A DNA stretch of 64,000 nt from Streptomyces lanatus (GCF_014655715.1 NZ_BNBM01000003.1:343686-407685), one strand, 5' to 3'. Counted from the stretch's first letter, positions 19,455-28,847 are shown. The notes: generated by a model from the sequence alone, not told the origin. Made by a program: numbers and translations.

Positions 19455-19864
19455 GCCGGCCCGGGTCCCGCGCCGCGCTGTTTGTAGAGGCTGATCGAAA
19501 CGGTTTTGTCCTCGTCGACGGCGGAGGAGACCTTGCCCGCGAGGGCGGACAGGACGGTCCAGGCGAAGGTGTCCCTGGCCGGGGCGTGGCCGTCCGTGGT
19601 CGGGGCCGAGACGGTGACCTCGAGCGAGTCGTCGACGAGCCGGAACACACAGCTGAGCACCGAGCCGGGCACGGCCTGCTGGAGCAGGATCGCGCAGGCC
19701 TCGTCCACCGCGATGCGCAGGTCCTCGATCTCGTCGAGGGTGAAGTCCAAACGGGCCGCGAGACCGGCAGTCGCCGTACGCAGCACCGACAGGTAGGCAC
19801 CCGCGGCCGGCAGCCGGACTTCCACGAAGTCCTGGGTCGCGGGCTCGCCTGCGATCTGGGACAC
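19451..19864 (-). CDS. prsH: Anti-sigma factor for SigH (RsbW-like kinase fold)
   Basis: A 137-residue HATPase-type anti-sigma factor. The N-box region is DLRIAVDEACAILLQQAV (about residues 55-72), and the DDSLEVTVSA strand and later helices fit the RsbW fold. It is the first gene of the pair and its stop overlaps the SigH long-form start, giving equal expression of sigma and antagonist. Start at GTG 19864 is chosen because GGAGG lies 5 nt upstream; TTG 19876 and GTG 19870 are in frame. Known as PrsH/UshX in S. coelicolor. No anti-anti-sigma gene is adjacent. Confidence 0.88.
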   Translation of the reverse strand: MSQIAGEPATQDFVEVRLPAAGAYLSVLRTATAGLAARLDFTLDEIEDLRIAVDEACAILLQQAVPGSVLSCVFRLVDDSLEVTVSAPTTDGHAPARDTFAWTVLSALAGKVSSAVDEDKTVSISLYKQRGAGPGPA

Positions 19865-20134
19865 CCTCACCTCCAAGGTGGTACAAGCTTCTCGGGGCCG
19901 AGGGTCGCCCCCCGGGGTAACGCGATGTGTGGTTCAGCGGTGACGCTATCGCGCTCTGAACTTTCCTGTCCCCAGGACCCCAACCCCTTGCTGTCACTCA
20001 TAGTAAACACACGGATACGCTCCGTGGCTAGGGGGTCTGCGGGCCCAATTGGGAAGAGCGCGCGCCGGTTTGACGTACCCAGGCGTCAGACGGTCGAACC
20101 GTCCGGATCCCCAGTCGTCCAGCGTACGTCGGTG

Positions 20135-20395
20135 TCACACCAGTACGTGGTCGACAAAGCACCAGCGCCATTCCTCGCCGGGCTCGAACGTCCGCATGAT
20201 CGGATGCCCCGATTCCTTGTGGTGGCCGGTGGCGTGCCGTCCGGGCGAGGAGTCGCAGCAGCCGACGTGACCGCAGCTGAGGCACAGCCGCAGCTGTACC
20301 GGGTGCCAGCCCTCCGCCAGACACTCGGGACAGGTCTCGCTGAGCGGACCGGGTTCCGGGTGCGGCAGCGCGTCGGCGTGCGTGCACTGTTTCAT
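20135..20395 (-). CDS. UBP-type zinc-finger protein
   Basis: An 86-residue protein with a zf-UBP fold: CTHADALPH, CPECLAEGWHP, LRLCLSCGHVGCCD and HATGHHKESGHPI supply the Cys/His ligands. In eukaryotes this domain binds ubiquitin C-termini; bacterial stand-alone versions have no proven role. The ATG at 20395 precedes MKQCTHAD; no strong ribosome-binding site is seen. Confidence 0.8.
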   Translation of the reverse strand: MKQCTHADALPHPEPGPLSETCPECLAEGWHPVQLRLCLSCGHVGCCDSSPGRHATGHHKESGHPIMRTFEPGEEWRWCFVDHVLV

Positions 20396-20489
20396 GATTG
20401 CCAGGTTACGACGGCCGCGCGCACACCCGCGCGGAAAATCGAGGGCGGGCCGCTGCGGCGATGGACAAGGGCGAGGGTGGGCGAGGCGT

Positions 20490-22085
20490 ATGGATGTGAT
20501 GCCGCTGCTGTTGCTGGTGGCGGGGAGCGCTGTGGTGGCCGCGGCCGGGCGGCGGTCGCCCGTGCCGGTGCCGCTGCTGCTCGTCGCGGCCGGGCTCGCC
20601 GTCTCGTACGTGCCGGGCGTGCCCGAGTACACCCTCGACCCGCACATCGTCCTGCCGCTGGTGCTGCCCCCGCTGCTGCACAGCGCGGCGACGGACAGCT
20701 CGTATCTCGATCTGCGGGCGCAGATGCGGCCCGTGATGCTGCTGTCGGTCGGATATGTGCTCTTCGCGACCTTCGCCGTCGGCTGGGCCGCCTATCTTGT
20801 GATCCCGGAGCTGCCGCTGACCGCGGCGCTGGTGCTGGGCGCGGTGGTGGCGCCGCCGGACGCGGTCGCCGCCACGGCGGTCGCGCGCCGGGTGGGGCTG
20901 CCGTCCCGGATCACCACGATCCTCCAGGGCGAGTCCCTGGTGAACGACGCCACCGCCATCACCGCCTACCGCGTCGCCCTCGCGGCGGCCGTCGGGGAGG
21001 GCGCCACCTGGGCCGAGGGCATCCAGGAGTTCCTGCTCGCTGCGGTCGGCGGCATCGGCATGGGCCTGGTGCTGATGGTGCCGATCCACTGGCTGCGCAC
21101 GCATGTGAAGGAGGCGCTGCTCCAGAACACGCTCTCGCTGCTGATCCCGTTCGTCGCGTACGCCGCCGCCGAGCAGGTGCACGCCTCCGGGGTGCTGGCC
21201 GTCGTGGTCGTCGCGCTCTATCTGGGGCACCGCGCGTGGGAGGTCGACTTCGCCACCCGGCTCCAGGAGGACGCGGTGTGGAAGATGGTCGCCTTCGTGC
21301 TGGAGTCGGCCGTGTTCGCGCTGATCGGGTTGCAGCTTCCGGTGGTCCTCAAGGGGCTCGGGGAGTACGAGGGCACTCGTGCCGCCTGGTATGCGATCGC
21401 CGTGTTCCTCGTGGTCGTCGTCTCGCGGTTCGTGTGGGTGTATCCGGCGACGTTCCTGCCGCGCATGATGTCGGCGCGGATCCGGCGGCGTGAGGAACAT
21501 CCCACGTGGAAGGGTCCGTTCATCATCTCCTGGGCCGGCATGAGGGGCGTCGTCTCGCTCGCCATCGCCTTCTCGATCCCGCTCACCATGCACGGCGGCG
21601 AGGACTTCCCCGAACGCAACCTCATCCTCTTCCTGACCTTCACCACGGTCATCGGCACCCTGGTCGTCCAGGGCGTGACGCTGCCCCCGCTGGTCCGGGT
21701 GCTGAAGCTCCCCGGGCGCGACGCCCAGACCGAGACCCTCGCCGAGGCGAACGCCCAGGCCCAGGCCTCCCGCGCGGCCGAACGACGCCTGGAGGAACTC
21801 CTCTCCGACGAACGCAACACCCTCCCCGACCCCCTGGCCGACCGGCTGAGAGCCGTCCTGGAGCGCCGCCGCAACTCCGTCTGGGAACGCCTCGGCCAGG
21901 CCAACCCCATCACCGGTGAGTCCGTCGACGACACCTACCGCCGGCTGTCCCGTGAGGTCATCGGTACCGAACGCGCGGTCTTCGTGCGGCTGAGGGACGG
22001 TCGCTACATCGACGACGAGATGCTGCGGACGCTGCTGCGCCGACTGGACCTGGAGGAGGCGGCGGCGTACCGGGAGGCGGAGTGA
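20490..22085 (+). CDS. Na+/H+ antiporter, CPA1 family
   Basis: A 531-residue NhaP/CPA1-type antiporter with about 12 membrane segments in the first 400 residues. The functional core motifs are visible: GAVVAPPDAVAATAVARR (about 112-129) and GESLVNDATAITAYR (about 146-160, containing the paired Asn-Asp). The cytoplasmic tail (about residues 410-531) is helical and charged. It exchanges cytoplasmic Na+ or K+ for protons. ATG 20490 starts directly at the first hydrophobic segment. Confidence 0.88.
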   Translation: MDVMPLLLLVAGSAVVAAAGRRSPVPVPLLLVAAGLAVSYVPGVPEYTLDPHIVLPLVLPPLLHSAATDSSYLDLRAQMRPVMLLSVGYVLFATFAVGWAAYLVIPELPLTAALVLGAVVAPPDAVAATAVARRVGLPSRITTILQGESLVNDATAITAYRVALAAAVGEGATWAEGIQEFLLAAVGGIGMGLVLMVPIHWLRTHVKEALLQNTLSLLIPFVAYAAAEQVHASGVLAVVVVALYLGHRAWEVDFATRLQEDAVWKMVAFVLESAVFALIGLQLPVVLKGLGEYEGTRAAWYAIAVFLVVVVSRFVWVYPATFLPRMMSARIRRREEHPTWKGPFIISWAGMRGVVSLAIAFSIPLTMHGGEDFPERNLILFLTFTTVIGTLVVQGVTLPPLVRVLKLPGRDAQTETLAEANAQAQASRAAERRLEELLSDERNTLPDPLADRLRAVLERRRNSVWERLGQANPITGESVDDTYRRLSREVIGTERAVFVRLRDGRYIDDEMLRTLLRRLDLEEAAAYREAE

Positions 22086-22092
22086 GGGCCGC

Positions 22093-22995
22093 TCACGCGG
22101 GGAACGGGGAGCCGGTGACGACCGCCGCGAGGGTCGCCCCGCGCGGGAAGGCGCCCTCCTCGGCCAGGGCGACAAGGCCGTACAGCAACTTGGCGACATA
22201 GAGACGCTCCACGCGCACCCCGTGCCGCTCCTCGAAGTCCGCCGCGAAGGCGTCCAGTTCAGGAGCGGTACGCGCGTACCCCCCGAAGTGGAACCGCTCG
22301 TCCAGCCGCCAGTCCCCGCGCGGGCCCCCGAACGCCTCCATCTGCAACGCCCGTACGTCGGCGCCGAGGAAGCCGCCCTTGAGGACGGGCACACCCAGGG
22401 CCCGCTGACCGGGCCCGAGCCCGGCGGCCAGCCCCGCGAGCGTTCCGCCCGTACCGCAGGCGACCGCGACCACGTCGGCCCGCCCGCGCAGTTCCTCGCC
22501 GAGCGCCCGGCACGCGCGTACGGCATGGGCGTTGCTGCCGCCTTCCGGGACGACGTACGCCCCCTCCGCGTCCGCGGCGCGCAGGATGCCCGCCAGCGTC
22601 TCGGGCTCGGTCTTGCGCCGATACGTCGACCTGTCGACGAAATGCAGCCGCATGCCGTCGGCCGCGCAGCGCGCCAGCGACGGGTTGAGGGGGCTGTCCG
22701 CCAGCTCCTGGCCGCGCACCACACCGACCGTGGGGAGACCCAGGAGGCGGCCCGCGGCGGCCGTGGCGCGCAGGTGGTTGGAGTAGGCGCCGCCGAAGGT
22801 GAGCACAGTGCGGCCGGAGGCGGCCCGGAGGTTGGGCGCGAGCTTGCGCCACTTGTTGCCGATCAGCTCCGGATGGATCAGATCGTCCCGCTTGAGCAGC
22901 AGTCGAAGCCCGTGCCGGGTGAACCGCTCGTCCGCCGACTCCTGGAGTGGGGAGGGGAGCCGGGGGCGGAGGGCGGCGAGATCAGGGCTGGTCAC
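22093..22995 (-). CDS. D-cysteine desulfhydrase / ACC deaminase-like PLP enzyme
   Basis: About 300 residues, a fold-type II PLP enzyme. The PLP lysine lies in IGNKWRKL (about residue 47), followed by FGGAYSNHLRATAAAG; GGSNAHAV and a phosphate-binding ACGTGGTLAGLAAGL near residue 190 complete the site. Members deaminate 1-aminocyclopropane-1-carboxylate or release H2S from D-cysteine; sequence alone does not decide, though the desulfhydrase annotation is commoner in actinobacteria. The start is GTG 22995 (GGCAGG upstream) or GTG 23028. Confidence 0.8.
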   Translation of the reverse strand: MTSPDLAALRPRLPSPLQESADERFTRHGLRLLLKRDDLIHPELIGNKWRKLAPNLRAASGRTVLTFGGAYSNHLRATAAAGRLLGLPTVGVVRGQELADSPLNPSLARCAADGMRLHFVDRSTYRRKTEPETLAGILRAADAEGAYVVPEGGSNAHAVRACRALGEELRGRADVVAVACGTGGTLAGLAAGLGPGQRALGVPVLKGGFLGADVRALQMEAFGGPRGDWRLDERFHFGGYARTAPELDAFAADFEERHGVRVERLYVAKLLYGLVALAEEGAFPRGATLAAVVTGSPFPA

Positions 22996-23038
22996 CCTGC
23001 CATTGTCGCCCGGTGCCCGCCCTGGCACGCGCCCCCCA

Positions 23039-23626
23039 CTACAGCCGCTCCCGGATCCGCGCCCGCATCGACGCCATCGTGAACCCGCGCGGATCGACCT
23101 TCCCCGGCTGCCACTCCAGATGCCCGATCACCGACCGCTCCGTCCAGCCGTGATGCCGGCAGACCGCCGCCGAGACCCGCTCGATCGCCTCCAGCTGGGC
23201 CTGCGGCCAAGGGTCCTTGCCGTCGCCCAGGTTCTCGCACTCGAAGCCGTAGAAGTGCCGGTTGCCGTCGGTGTTGGCCTCGTTGTCGGGCGGCAGGGCC
23301 GTCTCCGCGATGACCGCGCGCAGGACGTCGTCGTCGCCGAGCCCGGCGTGGTTGGCGCGGCCGTAGCCGACGAGGTGGACCCTGCCGTCCTTGGTGATCA
23401 CGCCGAGGCACAGCGGGCCCGGCAGTCCCTCGTAGCCCTTGCGGCACAGCTCCACCGTGTGTGCGCTGCCCTTGGTCACCGTGTGGTGGATCATCACGCC
23501 GTGCACCGGGCCCCAGGGCCCCACATGGTTGCGGTTGTGGTGCTCCCAGTCGCCCACCTCGACGACCGTCGCGCCCTCCGCCCTGAGTCTCTCCAGGAAT
23601 CTGCTCGCGGACATGGGTGTGGCCAT
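23039..23626 (-). CDS. N-acetylmuramoyl-L-alanine amidase (PGRP/Amidase_2)
   Basis: A 195-residue single-domain amidase. Zinc ligands are visible: GVMIHHTVTKG, a distal His in RHFYGFECENLGDG, and VIGHLEWQPGKVDPRGF near the C-terminus. It cleaves the muramic acid-alanine bond of peptidoglycan. No signal peptide is seen, so it could act inside the cell, in wall recycling, or be exported in another way. ATG 23626 is preferred because GAAGGGGG lies 6 nt upstream. Confidence 0.85.
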   Translation of the reverse strand: MATPMSASRFLERLRAEGATVVEVGDWEHHNRNHVGPWGPVHGVMIHHTVTKGSAHTVELCRKGYEGLPGPLCLGVITKDGRVHLVGYGRANHAGLGDDDVLRAVIAETALPPDNEANTDGNRHFYGFECENLGDGKDPWPQAQLEAIERVSAAVCRHHGWTERSVIGHLEWQPGKVDPRGFTMASMRARIRERL

Positions 23627-23930
23627 GGCCGCCCCCTTCATGCCGTGCGCCGGCCGCCGTCCGCGGCCGCCTCGTACTCGTGCTCTACCGAAAACGGGCA
23701 GACGGGACTCCTCGCGCCCCCTCGCCTCGCACGGCGTGCGAGCTGTTTCGGACACTCGCCGGGCCCGGTATGTGTGGACAAGAGCCCTCTATTTGCCCAG
23801 GGTTCCGTGATCCATTCCCGCTCTTTCGGGTAATAGCATCGACACGCTCCGTAATGGAAGGCTCGGTCGTGCAGATCGCGATGCGTGGCGCCAGGTCGGC
23901 GTCGGCGCACGACCGGGAGGGCAATTCCTT

Positions 23931-25337
23931 ATGTCGGTAGGCGAAGAGGTCCGCACGGAGCAGGGCAAGCCGCAGCAGAGTCTCGGCACCTCGGCCGCGC
24001 GGAACCTGGCCACCACGACCAAGTCCGCGCCGCAGATGCAGGAGATCAGCTCCCGCTGGCTGCTGCGCACGCTGCCCTGGGTGAACGTCCAGGGCGGTAC
24101 GTACCGGGTGAACCGACGTCTGACGTACGCCGTCGGGGACGGCCGTATCACGTTCGTGAAGACCGGGGACCGCGTCGAGGTCATCCCCGGTGAGCTGTGC
24201 GAACTGCCGGCGCTGCGGTCGTACGAGGACGAGGAGGTGCTCTCGGAGCTCGCCCGGCGCTGCCAGCAGCGCGAGTTCGAGGCCGGCGCCGTGATCGCCT
24301 CCTTCGGCGGCCAGACCGACGAGGTGTTCCTGCTGGCGCACGGCAGGGTGGAGAAGCTCGGCACCGGCCCCTACGGCGAGGACGAGTCCCTCGGCGTCGC
24401 CGCCGACGGCGCCTACCTCGGCGACCAGGCGCTCCTCGACTCCGACGCCATCTGGGAGTACACGGTCCGCGCGGTCACCGCCTGCACGGTGCTCGTGCTG
24501 CCCCGCCAGGACGTCGAACAGGTCGCGGAGCGCGCCGAGTCGCTGAGCGAGCACCTCCAGCAGCTGCGGGCCATTCCCGCACAGCGCACCAACAAATACG
24601 GCGAGAAGGAGGTCGCTCTCGCGGCCGGCCACAGCGGCGAGCCCGACATCCCGCACACCTTCGTCGACTACGAGGCCCGGCCCCGCGAGTACGAACTGAG
24701 CATCGCCCAGACGGTGCTGCGCATCCACTCGCGCGTGGCCGACCTCTACAACCAGCCGATGAACCAGACCGAGCAGCAGCTGCGGCTGACCGTCGAGGCC
24801 CTGAAGGAGCGCCAGGAGCACGAGCTCGTCAACAACCGCGAGTTCGGGCTGCTCAACAACTGCGAGTACGACCAGCGGCTCCAGCCGCACGACGGCGTGC
24901 CCAGCCCCGACGACCTGGACGAGCTGCTCAGCCGCCGGCGCGGCACCAAGCTGCTCCTCGCCCACCCGCGGGCGATCTCCGCTTTCGGGCGTGAGCTGAA
25001 CAAGCGCGGACTGGTCCCCGAGACCATCGAGGTGGCCGGCAACCGCATCCCCACCTGGCGCGGTGTGCCGATCTACCCCTGCAACAAGATCCCGGTCACC
25101 GAGGCCCGTACGACCTCGATCATCGCCATGCGTACGGGCGAGGCCGAGCAGGGTGTGATCGGGCTCCAGCAGGCGGGCATCCCGGACGAGATCGAGCCCA
25201 GCCTGTCCTGCCGCTTCATGGGCATCAACGAACAGGCCATCATCAAGTACCTGGTCACGGCCTACTACTCGGCCGCGGTCCTGGTGCCGGACGCCCTCGG
25301 TGTGCTGGAGAACGTCGAGATCGGCCGCTGGCGGTGA
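23931..25337 (+). CDS. eshB: Family 2B encapsulin shell protein (EshB-like, cNMP-binding)
   Basis: A 468-residue protein with the layout of Family 2B encapsulins: N-terminal arm (about 1-60), HK97-fold segments, an inserted cyclic-nucleotide-binding-like domain (about 100-205; [36 protein letters not shown]) and the remaining HK97 fold to the C-terminus ([32 protein letters not shown]). These proteins assemble into icosahedral protein shells. In S. coelicolor the paralogues are EshA (SCO7699) and EshB (SCO5249), first noted as cNMP-binding proteins affecting antibiotic production. The next gene encodes a polyprenyl synthase, the expected cargo type. Confidence 0.9.
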   Translation: MSVGEEVRTEQGKPQQSLGTSAARNLATTTKSAPQMQEISSRWLLRTLPWVNVQGGTYRVNRRLTYAVGDGRITFVKTGDRVEVIPGELCELPALRSYEDEEVLSELARRCQQREFEAGAVIASFGGQTDEVFLLAHGRVEKLGTGPYGEDESLGVAADGAYLGDQALLDSDAIWEYTVRAVTACTVLVLPRQDVEQVAERAESLSEHLQQLRAIPAQRTNKYGEKEVALAAGHSGEPDIPHTFVDYEARPREYELSIAQTVLRIHSRVADLYNQPMNQTEQQLRLTVEALKERQEHELVNNREFGLLNNCEYDQRLQPHDGVPSPDDLDELLSRRRGTKLLLAHPRAISAFGRELNKRGLVPETIEVAGNRIPTWRGVPIYPCNKIPVTEARTTSIIAMRTGEAEQGVIGLQQAGIPDEIEPSLSCRFMGINEQAIIKYLVTAYYSAAVLVPDALGVLENVEIGRWR

Positions 25338-25460
25338 CACTGCCGCGCACTCTCTCCGCCGGTACGCCGTGTCTTGTGCCGTCGCCGTGGGTAGACCCTC
25401 CCGGTAGGCGCCCAGCCGTAGCGGAAGGGCCACTGTCCGCCGACTCTCCGAGGCGATGCC

Positions 25461-26618
25461 ATGGGTGAGTTCATGACGGAGACGCAGCAACGCCCCGCCG
25501 GGGCGCGGCCGTCCACCGAGACGCTCGAAAGGCGAGGGCCCATCGCGACCGACAGGGACGGCACGCCGGGTCCGCTCGACGGTCCCGAGGCGGCGGGCAT
25601 CCTGGACGGCGTCCGGGCCGCGGTCGACCCCGAACTGCGGGCTGCCATCGAGTCGTTGCCGCCGTCGCTGCGCCGGATCGGGCTCTACCACTTCGGCTGG
25701 CAGCACCCGGACGGCACCCCGGCGGCGGGCAACGCGGGCAAGGCGATCCGTCCTGCCCTGGTCCTCACGGCGGCCGCCGCGCTCGGCGGTCCGGCGGCGC
25801 GGGCGGCCTCCGTGGCGGCGGCGGTCGCGGTGGAGCTGGTCCACAACTTCACGCTGCTGCACGACGACGTGATGGACCAGGACACCACCCGACGGCACCG
25901 GCCCACCGCATGGACCGTGTTCGGCGAGGCCGACGCCATCCTCGCCGGGGACGCCCTTCAGGCGCTGGCCCTGCGGCTGCTCGCCCAGGACCCGCACCCG
26001 GCGTCCGCGGCGGCGGCCGCCCGGCTCGCGGACTGCGTCGTGGAACTGTGCGCCGGGCAGCAGGCGGACACGGCACTGGAGAAGCGGGGCCCGGACGAGG
26101 TCGGTCTGGACGAGGTGCTCGCCATGGCCGAGGCCAAGACCGGCGCGCTGCTCGGGTGCGCGTGCGCGCTCGGCGCGCTGTACGCGGGCGCTTCGCAGGA
26201 GCATGTGGTGGCGCTGGACGCGTTCGGCCGGGAGGCCGGGCTCGCCTTCCAGCTCATCGACGACGTGATCGGCATATGGGGCGACCCGAGCCGCACCGGC
26301 AAGCCCGCCGGCGCGGATCTCGCCGCCCGCAAGAAGTCCCTGCCGGTCGTCGCCGCGCTGACCTCCGGCGGTCCGGCGGCGGCGGAGCTGGCCGCGCTGT
26401 ACGAGAAGCCGTACGACAGGGACGACGGGGACGACAAGGAGGCCCTGCATCGCATCGCGCTCGGCGTCGAGCGGGCCGGCGGCCGTGACTGGGCGCAGGC
26501 CCAGGCCGCCGACCGGATGGCCCGCGCCATGCAGGAGCTGGCTCGCGCGGTGCCCGACCCGGAGGACGCGGGCGGGTTGCTGGCGCTGGCGGAGTTCGTG
26601 ACGCGACGCAGCAACTGA
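25461..26618 (+). CDS. Polyprenyl diphosphate synthase, probable encapsulin cargo
   Basis: A 385-residue trans-prenyltransferase. The first Asp-rich motif is HDDVMDQDTTRRHRPT (DDVMDQD at 135-141) with NAGKAIRPALV upstream for substrate phosphate binding. The second is QLIDDVIGIWGD (Asp267, Asp268, Asp275), which is less canonical than DDxxD. The first 45-50 residues are disordered, rich in Gly/Pro/Thr, the place where cargo-loading sequences occur in Family 2 encapsulin systems. It lies 123 bp after the shell gene in the same direction. Chain length of the product cannot be deduced. ATG 25461 is adopted; ATG 25473 is possible. Confidence 0.85.
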   Translation: MGEFMTETQQRPAGARPSTETLERRGPIATDRDGTPGPLDGPEAAGILDGVRAAVDPELRAAIESLPPSLRRIGLYHFGWQHPDGTPAAGNAGKAIRPALVLTAAAALGGPAARAASVAAAVAVELVHNFTLLHDDVMDQDTTRRHRPTAWTVFGEADAILAGDALQALALRLLAQDPHPASAAAAARLADCVVELCAGQQADTALEKRGPDEVGLDEVLAMAEAKTGALLGCACALGALYAGASQEHVVALDAFGREAGLAFQLIDDVIGIWGDPSRTGKPAGADLAARKKSLPVVAALTSGGPAAAELAALYEKPYDRDDGDDKEALHRIALGVERAGGRDWAQAQAADRMARAMQELARAVPDPEDAGGLLALAEFVTRRSN

Positions 26619-26647
26619 GCAGGTCGCCCTTCCCGGGGCAGCGAGAC

Positions 26648-26705
26648 TCCGGAGCCACCGGACCGTACGGTTCCTGACCCCGTACGGCCGCTGGGCGGCT
26701 CCGGA
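26648..26705 (+). terminator. Probable terminator after the polyprenyl synthase gene
   Basis: TCCGGAGCC at 26648-26656 pairs with GGCTCCGGA at 26697-26705, enclosing shorter internal inverted repeats around CCGTACGG. It lies 30 bp past the stop. The loop is long, so strength is uncertain. Confidence 0.5.
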
Positions 26706-26903
26706 ACGGCGGGTCCCGCACATCCCCACGGTGTGCGGGGCCCGTCCCTGTGGGCCCTCCTGTGCCCTCCCTGTCGGCCCGTACCGGTCCGGACACCGGC
26801 CGGATCTCGACAAACAGGCCCCACGGACCGCACATGCGTGCCATTCGCCTTACGATCAGGGCCAGTTGACGGGCCGAGTGGCATGAAGGGGCGGGTACAC
26901 ACC

Positions 26904-27500
26904 ATGGGCGTCGCGATCCGGACGGCGGGCTATGAGGACCGGGAGCTGGTGGTCCGGCTGCTGGACGCGGCCTTCCAGGACGATCCGGTCAGCGGCTGGG
27001 TGTTCCCGGGCGCGGAGCACCGCCGTACGGCACACCCCCGGTTGATGGCGGCGTTCACCGACATCGTGCTGGACCAGGGCCGTATCGACGTCACCGAGGA
27101 CGGCTCGGCGTGCGCGCTGTGGCTGTCCCTGCCGGCCGAGGCGCACGACGAGGACGACGACGAAGGGCCCGCGCGGCTGCGTGAGGCAGTCGACCCGGAC
27201 AATGAGCGGGTCGAGCGGATCGGCAGGCTGACGGCCGCCATCCACCCGCAGGGCCGGGCCCACGAGTATCTGTGGATGATAGGCACGACACCCGGGCGGC
27301 AGGGCGAGGGCCTCGGCAGTGCGCTCATCACCTCGGTCCTCGACCGCTGCGACGAGCAGGGTGTGGCCGCCTACCTGGAGGCGAGCAGCGCCCGCAGCCG
27401 GCAGCTGTACGAGCGTCTCGGCTTCACCCTCGAAGGCCGCCCCCTCGACCTCCCGGACGGCCCCCGGATGTGGCCGATGTGGCGCGAGCCGCGCGGCTGA
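26904..27500 (+). CDS. GNAT-family N-acetyltransferase
   Basis: About 198 residues. The acetyl-CoA loop is GTTPGRQGEGLGSALI (Q/RxxGxG/A form), preceded by the beta-strand EYLWMIG and followed by YLEASSARSRQLYERLGF, as in GNAT enzymes. Substrate unknown. It lies 285 bp downstream of the encapsulin/prenyl-synthase pair in the same direction but probably has its own promoter. The start is ATG 26904, or ATG 26883 which would add seven residues. Confidence 0.8.
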   Translation: MGVAIRTAGYEDRELVVRLLDAAFQDDPVSGWVFPGAEHRRTAHPRLMAAFTDIVLDQGRIDVTEDGSACALWLSLPAEAHDEDDDEGPARLREAVDPDNERVERIGRLTAAIHPQGRAHEYLWMIGTTPGRQGEGLGSALITSVLDRCDEQGVAAYLEASSARSRQLYERLGFTLEGRPLDLPDGPRMWPMWREPRG

Positions 27501-27510
27501 GCCGGGGCCT

Positions 27511-28101
27511 TCAGCGAACCGGCACGATGGTCGCCACCATGAGCTCCACCAGCCCCTCCGGCACCCCCACCCCGGGCAGGACGCCGTCCAGTACGTCCGG
27601 CAGGGTCAGATGCTCCAGGAGCAGTCCGAGCATCGCGAGATAGAGCACCGTGACGACCTCGTCGCCGCCGGGCAGGCCGGCGGCGCGGTGGAACTCGATG
27701 CCCTCCTCCAGGTCCCCGCGCACCGACTTGGTGAATGAGGCGCGCAGTTCGGGGCGCCGGCCCGACTCCAGGCGCATCTCCAGCAGGGCCAGATAGCCGG
27801 TGCGGTCGCGGGTGGCGCGGGCCATCAGGTCGTGCATGAAGGCGGTGACCAGCGAGCGGTCCCTCGGTCCCGCCAGCAGGTCGGCCATCACCTGCGGGTC
27901 CGGGGCCAGCCGCACATGCAGCCGGGCGTCGATCTGGCGGAGCAGGTCGTCGCGCCCGGTGAAGTAGTTGGAGGCGGTGCCGACCGGCACCCCCGCCTCG
28001 GCGTCCACCGCGCGGAACGTCAGCCCGCGCGCCCCCTCCCGGGCGAGCACCTCGACGCCCGCGTCGACGAGCGCGGCCCGGCGCTCCGGATTGCCCGCCA
28101 T
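27511..28101 (-). CDS. TetR-family regulator
   Basis: A 196-residue TetR protein: the helix-turn-helix is at about residues 10-55 (RRAALVDAGVEVLAREGARG, then AGVPVGTASNYFTGRDDLL). The C-terminal domain is of the common ligand-binding type with no recognisable ligand. Divergent from the dihydrofolate-reductase-like gene with repeat operators between, so probably its repressor. AGAGGGGA precedes the ATG. Confidence 0.85.
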   Translation of the reverse strand: MAGNPERRAALVDAGVEVLAREGARGLTFRAVDAEAGVPVGTASNYFTGRDDLLRQIDARLHVRLAPDPQVMADLLAGPRDRSLVTAFMHDLMARATRDRTGYLALLEMRLESGRRPELRASFTKSVRGDLEEGIEFHRAAGLPGGDEVVTVLYLAMLGLLLEHLTLPDVLDGVLPGVGVPEGLVELMVATIVPVR

Positions 28102-28160
28102 ACGGAATCCCCTCTCTCACTTTCACCGGTCACGGAAATGCTCCCGTAAATGGCTTGCGA

Positions 28161-28204
28161 CCACTACAAGTGGAGTACTACAACTGAAGCACTACAACCG
28201 AAGT
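28161..28204. promoter_or_regulatory. Operator cluster: three 14-bp tandem repeats and a palindrome
   Basis: Three direct repeats starting ACTACAA lie head to tail at 28163-28176, 28177-28190 and 28191-28204 (ACTACAAGTGGAGT, ACTACAACTGAAGC, ACTACAACCGAAGT). The first is part of a perfect inverted repeat, CCACTACAAGTGG (28161-28173). They fill the divergent TetR/reductase promoter region and end about 30 bp before the reductase start. Confidence 0.75.
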
Positions 28205-28236
28205 GGTTGTTCGACACTCTACGAAAAGAGACCGGC

Positions 28237-28821
28237 TTGCGAAAGCTCACCTACTTCATCGCCTGCTCGATCGACGGCTTCATCGGCGGTCCGGACGGCG
28301 ACGCCACGGCGATGGTCTCCTTCGTCGACGAGGAGTTCATGGAGTTCCTCAAGACCGAATACCCGGAGACCATGCCGACCCACGGGCGCCGCGCCCTGGG
28401 CTTCGACGACCTGGCCAACCGGCGGTTCGACACGATCATCCAGGGCAGGGCCAGCTATGACCTGGCCCTGAAGGAGGGCGTCACCAGCCCCTACGCCCAT
28501 ATGCGCCAGTACGTCGCCTCGCGCAGCCTCACCGAGTCGCCCGACCCGCAGGTCGAGATCGTCGCGGGCGACCTGGTCGCCAAGGTGCGTGAACTCAAGG
28601 CCGAAGAGGGCGAGTTCGGCATCTATCTGTGCGGCGGCGCGCAGGTCGCCGGTGAACTGCTCGACGAGGTCGACGAGCTCGTCATCAAGACCTACCCCAT
28701 CGTGTACGGCACCGGCATGCCGATGTTCGGCTCGGGCTTCGACGTCACGGAGTTCACGCTCGGCGAGGTCCGCACGTTCGGAAACGGCGCCGTGGTTCGT
28801 ACGTACAGCAGGAAGCGCTGA
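28237..28821 (+). CDS. Dihydrofolate reductase-family protein (RibD C-terminal type)
   Basis: A 194-residue protein with the DHFR/RibD-C fold: KLTYFIACSIDGFIGGPDGD at the N-terminus, TIIQGRASYDL in the middle and GIYLCGGAQVAGELLDEVDE, the NADP-binding strand-loop. Stand-alone members are reductases of uncertain substrate and are not the housekeeping FolA. The TTG at 28237 is chosen because it begins at the conserved strand; a longer in-frame start would place coding over the repeat operators. Confidence 0.78.
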   Translation: MRKLTYFIACSIDGFIGGPDGDATAMVSFVDEEFMEFLKTEYPETMPTHGRRALGFDDLANRRFDTIIQGRASYDLALKEGVTSPYAHMRQYVASRSLTESPDPQVEIVAGDLVAKVRELKAEEGEFGIYLCGGAQVAGELLDEVDELVIKTYPIVYGTGMPMFGSGFDVTEFTLGEVRTFGNGAVVRTYSRKR

Positions 28822-28847
28822 GCCCTCACCCGCCCTACTCTGAGGAC

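Noticed and set aside
19067..21493. An 808-codon plus-strand frame across sigH, its anti-sigma factor and the antiporter
   Set aside because: It overlaps three recognised genes and has Arg/Gly/Pro-rich shadow composition.
23685..26813. A 1042-codon open frame on the minus strand opposite the encapsulin and prenyl synthase genes
   Set aside because: It is a product of high third-position GC on the coding strand; its translation has no domain content and it lacks a start with a ribosome-binding site.
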